Shown piece after piece: positions 6,352 to 9,374 of a DNA stretch of 9,374 bases (the stretch's first letter is position 1; every line of letters begins with the position of its first letter). The position numbers were made by a program, and so were the translations under genes. Source of the DNA: Caldiserica bacterium UBA646 (GTDB taxonomy: Bacteria > Caldisericota > Caldisericia > Caldisericales > Caldisericaceae). A model generated the notes under the pieces. It was given only the letters and a program-made list of their open reading frames with translations, ran no database searches and had not been told where the DNA came from. The stretch covers positions 1 to 9,374 of the forward strand of contig DBOM01000045.1 of assembly GCA_002299965.1 (NCBI GenBank), read 5' to 3'.

Positions 6352-7206
6352 TTATATCAAACCTCTACCGGTTACCTTTATAAAAATCTCTTCAAGAGTG
6401 GCTTCTTTTGAATGCATTGTGATTATTGGATGATTGGCAATTATGTTTTGCAACTTGCTTTTGTCATCTTTCTTTTCCAAAAAAAGCAGCTCTTTCTGCG
6501 TGTGTCCGTTCATTTTGTATTCGACTTCTACTGATTTGTTTCCATATTGAAGCTTTAAATTTTTAGGCGTATCTTCGGTAATTATTTTGCCATCGTTTAT
6601 AAAAGCAACTTTATCACACAACTCCTCTGCTACAAACATATTATGCGTAGTAAGAAATATTGTTGTTCCCTTTTCTTTTTCTTTTTGAATAACTTGTTTA
6701 ATATTTTTTGCCGTGGTTGGATCCAATCCTGACACTGGTTCATCTAAAAACAATATTTCCGGATTATTAATTAGAGACCTGGCAAAAACAGCTCTTTGCT
6801 TCATCCCCTTTGAGTAAAATTCGGTACGTTTGTTTGCGGTATCTTTAAGTCCAACAAGGTTCAACAAAAAGTTGGGATCCACAGTAGGCACTGAAAATAG
6901 GCCTGCAAAATACTTTAGATTTTCATAACCGGTTAGTTTGCCATAAAGGTTTGGAAATTCAAATGAAACACCTATTTTGTTGTAAAAATCCCCTTTTTGT
7001 TCTTCTATGCTTTTCCCCTGGTAAAGCACACTTCCTCCTTGTTGTTTTAGTAAACCCGTAAGGATTTCTTGAACGGTAGTTTTGCCTGCCCCGTTTGGGC
7101 CGAGAAAACCAAATATTTCCCCTTTGTCAATTTTAAACGAGATGTGATCAATAGAAAAAACATCTTTTTCGGAATACTTAAAATACAAATCCTTTACCTC
7201 AATCAT
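6352..7206 (-). CDS. ABC transporter ATP-binding protein (exporter type)
   Basis: This is the cytoplasmic nucleotide-binding subunit that powers the two permeases encoded just downstream. The 284 residues contain Walker A GPNGAGKTT (36-44), signature YSKGMKQR (131-138, standing in for LSGGQ), Walker B ILFLDEP (151-157, catalytic E156), the D-loop SGLD and switch H188 in TTHNM. A C-terminal extension of about 60 residues follows the nucleotide-binding domain. The Q-loop position reads GVSFEFPNLYGKLT, with Glu (E83) where most ABC ATPases have Gln. From memory, this SFE.P form occurs in the fluoroquinolone-exporter-like subgroup. The ATG at 7206 has an ideal AAAGGAGG five bases upstream. The gene lies 33 bases behind the DUF6506-like gene and is probably co-transcribed with it. 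Confidence 0.93.
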   Translation of the reverse strand: MIEVKDLYFKYSEKDVFSIDHISFKIDKGEIFGFLGPNGAGKTTVQEILTGLLKQQGGSVLYQGKSIEEQKGDFYNKIGVSFEFPNLYGKLTGYENLKYFAGLFSVPTVDPNFLLNLVGLKDTANKRTEFYSKGMKQRAVFARSLINNPEILFLDEPVSGLDPTTAKNIKQVIQKEKEKGTTIFLTTHNMFVAEELCDKVAFINDGKIITEDTPKNLKLQYGNKSVEVEYKMNGHTQKELLFLEKKDDKSKLQNIIANHPIITMHSKEATLEEIFIKVTGRGLI

Positions 7207-7239
7207 GTCGCCTCCTTTTTATTTTTAGAGCATTCTGAT

Positions 7240-7569
7240 TTATGTTATTTTCCCCTGGAACCAGCCTTCCTCTTTCATCGCTTTCATCGAGGCTTTGTTG
7301 CTCTGACCGTCTCCTCTTGCAACAAAAACACCCACATTTTCCCCAACTGCCTCGGATATTTCTGCAACGTCTCTATGCTTAAATCCCGGACAGAGAAGAA
7401 TTGAGTGAACGCCTTCCTCTTCTACAAATTTTTTGCATGCTTCAATGGCTTGCTCTTGATTCTTCACAACTTCCACGAAGAGATTATAACTAGGCGTTTT
7501 TATTACACACCTGTGTTTTTCTAATTCAGCATCTGGAGCATGAGCAATAAAAAGCGCTTTAAATGCCAT
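7240..7569 (-). CDS. DUF6506-like small protein of unknown function
   Basis: This soluble protein of 109 residues has no signal peptide or membrane segment. It starts MAFKALFIAHAPDAE and contains HRCVIKTPSYNLFVEVV, a helix EQAIEACKKFVEEEG, then ILLCPGFKHRDVAEISEAVG and GVFVARGD. This alternating strand/helix pattern, with Pro-Asp after the first strand, 'KH' and 'LCxGF', agrees with what I remember of the DUF6506 family (small alpha/beta proteins of anaerobes). No function is known to me. I chose the ATG at 7569 rather than the in-frame ATG at 7578, because the AAAGGAG site ends immediately before 7578 and sits nine bases before 7569. It is the first gene ahead of the ABC exporter operon, but a functional link is not shown. 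Confidence 0.8.
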   Translation of the reverse strand: MAFKALFIAHAPDAELEKHRCVIKTPSYNLFVEVVKNQEQAIEACKKFVEEEGVHSILLCPGFKHRDVAEISEAVGENVGVFVARGDGQSNKASMKAMKEEGWFQGKIT

Positions 7570-7601
7570 GTTTATCATCTCCTTTTTTTGTAACTCTTAA
7601 T

Positions 7602-7610
7602 ATTTTAGCA
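7602..7610 (-). promoter_or_regulatory. Possible extended -10 promoter for the DUF6506/ABC exporter genes
   Basis: On the minus strand the sequence TGCTAAAAT (7610-7602) fits an extended -10 element (TGnTATAAT, one mismatch). It would start transcription near 7594, about 25 bases before the ATG at 7569. There is no good -35 hexamer, because that position falls in the T-run of the upstream terminator. The call is weak; leakage through the terminator is the alternative. Confidence 0.3.
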
Positions 7611-7618
7611 TACATTTT

Positions 7619-7663
7619 AAAAAAAAAATTGCCCTTCATCGGCTATTAGATGACAAAGGGCAA
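7619..7663 (-). terminator. Intrinsic terminator of the rubredoxin-fprA-dfx operon
   Basis: Reading the minus strand, TTGCCCTT (7663-7656) and CATC (7652-7649) pair with GATG (7640-7637) and AAGGGCAA (7636-7629), with a three-base bulge (7655-7653) and an eight-base loop. The hairpin is followed at once by ten T residues (7628-7619). It stands about 40 bases after the desulfoferrodoxin stop and separates that operon from the exporter genes. Confidence 0.92.
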
Positions 7664-7705
7664 GATTATAAATCAACCTATTAAGATTATTAGCAAATAG
7701 AAATC

Positions 7706-8080
7706 TTACGATTTCCACAAACCATGCACATTACAGTATGCTCTTACTTCAATTTTTTCGGCTTTTATTTCAAACTCTGCTTCCGCCTTATCTCCCGGAT
7801 TTAGAAACTTTGTATAACTCCTACCGTCTGCCACTATTTCTATCCACTCGATATAATGATTTTCTTCCATTGGGTGGGGAATGGAACCAGTTTTTATTTT
7901 TACTCCTCTGTCTGTTTTTTCTATCACTGGCACATGCTTTTCCTTACCGGTATCTTCTGTTTTTTCTTCAAATAGTTTCATTGGCTTGTTGCAGCACACC
8001 AGCTGCCCTTTGCCTGTATGCAACATTTCCACAATATTCCCACATATCTCACATTTATAAATTTCTAATTTTCTTGTCAT
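7706..8080 (-). CDS. dfx: Desulfoferrodoxin (superoxide reductase, 2Fe type)
   Basis: Desulfoferrodoxin reduces superoxide to hydrogen peroxide in the cytoplasm of anaerobes without making oxygen, usually with electrons from rubredoxin. At 124 residues it is full length for the two-iron class. The N-terminal desulforedoxin-type centre I has C10 and C13 (CEIC) and the pair C29-C30. Centre II, the catalytic Fe site, has H49 (EKHVP), H69 (PHPM), H75 (NHYIEW), C116 and H119 (CNVHG). The active-site E47 and K48 are present. All ligands are intact. The ATG lies two bases after the fprA stop, with its AAAGGAG inside the end of fprA. It is the last gene before the strong terminator, so it should be expressed with rubredoxin and FprA. 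Confidence 0.97.
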   Translation of the reverse strand: MTRKLEIYKCEICGNIVEMLHTGKGQLVCCNKPMKLFEEKTEDTGKEKHVPVIEKTDRGVKIKTGSIPHPMEENHYIEWIEIVADGRSYTKFLNPGDKAEAEFEIKAEKIEVRAYCNVHGLWKS

Positions 8081-8082
8081 TT

Positions 8083-9279
8083 TTACACTCCTTTGCTGAT
8101 AATAGTTTCGTGCTTTTTGAGAATTTCGTCGGCTAATCTACTGAGAGCCTCAAAATCCTCTTTTTTTGGATACCCTTTTACAACAACCGGTTCAAGTAAT
8201 TCTACCTTAAGATTGCCCAGCATCCCTTTGAGCTGCTCGACCATCATCCCTCCCCATCCGTAAGAGCCAATAACAGACACGAATTTAGTTTTTGGCTTTA
8301 AAGCGTTAGCAAGATATGCAGCATACACAACAGCAGGATGAGATCCCGTTAACACGGTTGGCGAACCAATCACTACAGTGGCGCTATCTACCAGGGCAAC
8401 TGCCAATTCTCCTATATCTGTTTCAGTCAGACTAAATGATTTCACCTTTATACCTCTATCTTTAAGAGCATTTTCAAAGTATTTCACCATTTTAGCAGTA
8501 CTTCCATGCATTGAAATATAGGGAATAACGACTTCGTTTTTTACTTCGTCGGATATCCAATCCCTATAGGCATTGATAATAAATTCAGGATTTTTGTAAA
8601 CTTGCCCATGGCTCGGTGCAATTATATCAACTTCAAGTTCTGAAATTTTCTCAATATTTTTCCTGATAGTAGTTCTAAAAGGCATCATAATCTCTGCATA
8701 ATAACGCTTTGCCGCAAAGTACACAGCCACTTCGTCTTCAACAAAAAGTTTATCTGATGCAAAATGTGAACCAAGAAAATCGCAGGTAAACAAAATTTTG
8801 TCTTCTTTAAGGTATGTAAACATCGTTTCGGGCCAGTGAACCCATGGGGCAAAAATAAATTGAAGAGTTTTATTTCCAAGTGGTAAAGTTTCTCCATCAT
8901 TTATAACGATGAATTTATCATCATTAATAAAAAGAAGATCCATAAGCATTTTTTGGCATTTTATATTAGTTACGACTTTTGCATCAGGATAAAGTTCCAG
9001 TATCTTCGGGATAGAACCTGAATGGTCTTGTTCTGCATGGTTAGCAATAATATAATCTATTTTGTCTATTTTTAGCTCCTCAAGATTTGCTATAAGTTCC
9101 TTTTCTTTTGCCGGGTCAACTGTGTCTATTAGTGCTGTTTTTTGGCTCCCCTTTACTATATAAGAGTTATAACTCGTTCCTTCTGGTAAAGGAATAAGCT
9201 CATCAAAAAGTTTTCTATCCCAATCTATTGCACCAACCGAATAAATATCAGATTTAATTTCTCTTACTGGCATTTCCAT
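8083..9279 (-). CDS. fprA: Flavodiiron protein (A-type flavoprotein, O2 reductase)
   Basis: This cytoplasmic enzyme reduces O2 to water (and in some members NO to N2O), with electrons delivered by rubredoxin. With the start at 9279 it has 398 residues, the normal size. Residues 1 to about 248 form the metallo-beta-lactamase-like diiron domain, with ligands H81, E83, D85 and H86 (NHAEQDHSGS), H148, D167 and H224. Residues about 250-398 form the flavodoxin domain. FMN-binding loops are SMHGSTAKM (256-264), GSPTVLTGSHP (305-315) and SYGWGG (339-344). The open frame extends 17 codons further upstream, but that part overlaps the rubredoxin coding sequence. I chose the ATG that overlaps the rubredoxin TGA as TGATG; an ATG two codons later (9273) is also possible. 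Confidence 0.96.
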   Translation of the reverse strand: MEMPVREIKSDIYSVGAIDWDRKLFDELIPLPEGTSYNSYIVKGSQKTALIDTVDPAKEKELIANLEELKIDKIDYIIANHAEQDHSGSIPKILELYPDAKVVTNIKCQKMLMDLLFINDDKFIVINDGETLPLGNKTLQFIFAPWVHWPETMFTYLKEDKILFTCDFLGSHFASDKLFVEDEVAVYFAAKRYYAEIMMPFRTTIRKNIEKISELEVDIIAPSHGQVYKNPEFIINAYRDWISDEVKNEVVIPYISMHGSTAKMVKYFENALKDRGIKVKSFSLTETDIGELAVALVDSATVVIGSPTVLTGSHPAVVYAAYLANALKPKTKFVSVIGSYGWGGMMVEQLKGMLGNLKVELLEPVVVKGYPKKEDFEALSRLADEILKKHETIISKGV

Positions 9280-9374
9280 CACTCTTCCACAAACTCTGTC
9301 TTTTCTACTCCGCATACAGGACAGACCCAATCATCCGGCAGTTGCTCAAACGATGTCCCCGGATTAACTCCGGA
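9279..9374 (-). CDS. Rubredoxin, C-terminal part (cut by the window edge)
   Basis: The minus-strand frame from the window edge to a TGA at 9281-9279 gives 31 residues: GVNPGTSFEQLP, then DDWVCPVCGVEKTEF and VEE. This is the second half of a classical rubredoxin, carrying the second CPxCG iron-binding knuckle and the usual 'PG..F..LP.DW.CP.CG..K..F' signature. The N-terminal half with the first CxxC lies beyond the window. Rubredoxin is a small one-iron electron carrier and the usual donor to both flavodiiron proteins and superoxide reductase. It sits directly ahead of fprA with a one-base TGATG overlap, so the two are translationally coupled. Confidence 0.95.
   Translation of the reverse strand, partial: SGVNPGTSFEQLPDDWVCPVCGVEKTEFVEE

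Noticed and set aside
7738..8136. 132-residue plus-strand open frame, Leu/Phe-rich
   Set aside because: It is fully antisense to dfx and the end of fprA, both with intact motifs. The hydrophobic look comes from complementing Glu/Lys-rich codons, and no good ribosome binding site was noted.
1..9374. CRISPR arrays, insertion sequences, toxin-antitoxin or defence genes
   Set aside because: No regularly spaced repeats, terminal inverted repeats, transposase or defence motifs were found. Apart from the left-edge recombinase fragment the window is housekeeping, exporter and oxygen-defence genes.

Overview
The window is A+T-rich bacterial DNA carrying an ordinary, tightly packed gene set. Almost everything lies on the minus strand; the exceptions are one tRNA and a gene fragment at the left edge. 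A strictly or mainly anaerobic bacterium is indicated by the cluster of rubredoxin, flavodiiron protein and desulfoferrodoxin at the right end. Bacterial identity follows from the signal peptidase I, L19, YraN and bacterial-type RNase J genes, the strong AAAGGAGG-type ribosome binding sites and the sigma70-like promoters. I cannot place the species. A Clostridia-, Thermotogae- or Caldisericum-like anaerobe would fit, but that is only a guess.

Layout, left to right. (1) At 1-258 the plus strand carries the C-terminal end of a protein that resembles a serine recombinase. Its frame runs on into the 3' half of a tRNA-Leu(CAG) gene, so this is probably the edge of an integrated element. (2) tRNA-Leu (220-309, minus) abuts the stop codon of the RNase J gene (310-1983, minus) with no base between them. 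(3) An intergenic region of about 190 bases holds a clear promoter for a plus-strand tRNA-Gln(UUG) at 2174-2248. (4) Next is the minus-strand operon rplS - lepB - rnhB - yraN (4106 down to 2318). Every junction in it overlaps, and a TTGCTA-N16-TATAAT promoter lies just upstream of rplS. (5) Next is a minus-strand ABC-2 exporter module: a small DUF6506-like gene, an ATPase and two permeases (7569 down to 4314). (6) At the right end is the minus-strand oxygen and superoxide defence operon: rubredoxin (cut by the window edge), fprA and dfx, closed by a strong intrinsic terminator at 7619-7663.

How the genes work together. Rubredoxin passes electrons to the flavodiiron protein FprA, which reduces O2 to water. 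Desulfoferrodoxin (superoxide reductase) reduces superoxide and also draws electrons from rubredoxin. The rplS operon combines a ribosomal protein, a secretory protease and two nucleic-acid enzymes, a housekeeping grouping seen in many bacteria. RNase J matures and degrades RNA. The three ABC genes should form one drug- or lipid-type exporter, most like the fluoroquinolone-exporter family. I found no CRISPR array, no insertion sequence and no clearly new system. The most notable points are the recombinase/tRNA junction, the zero-spacing rnj-tRNA-Leu junction, and the glutamate in the ATPase Q-loop.
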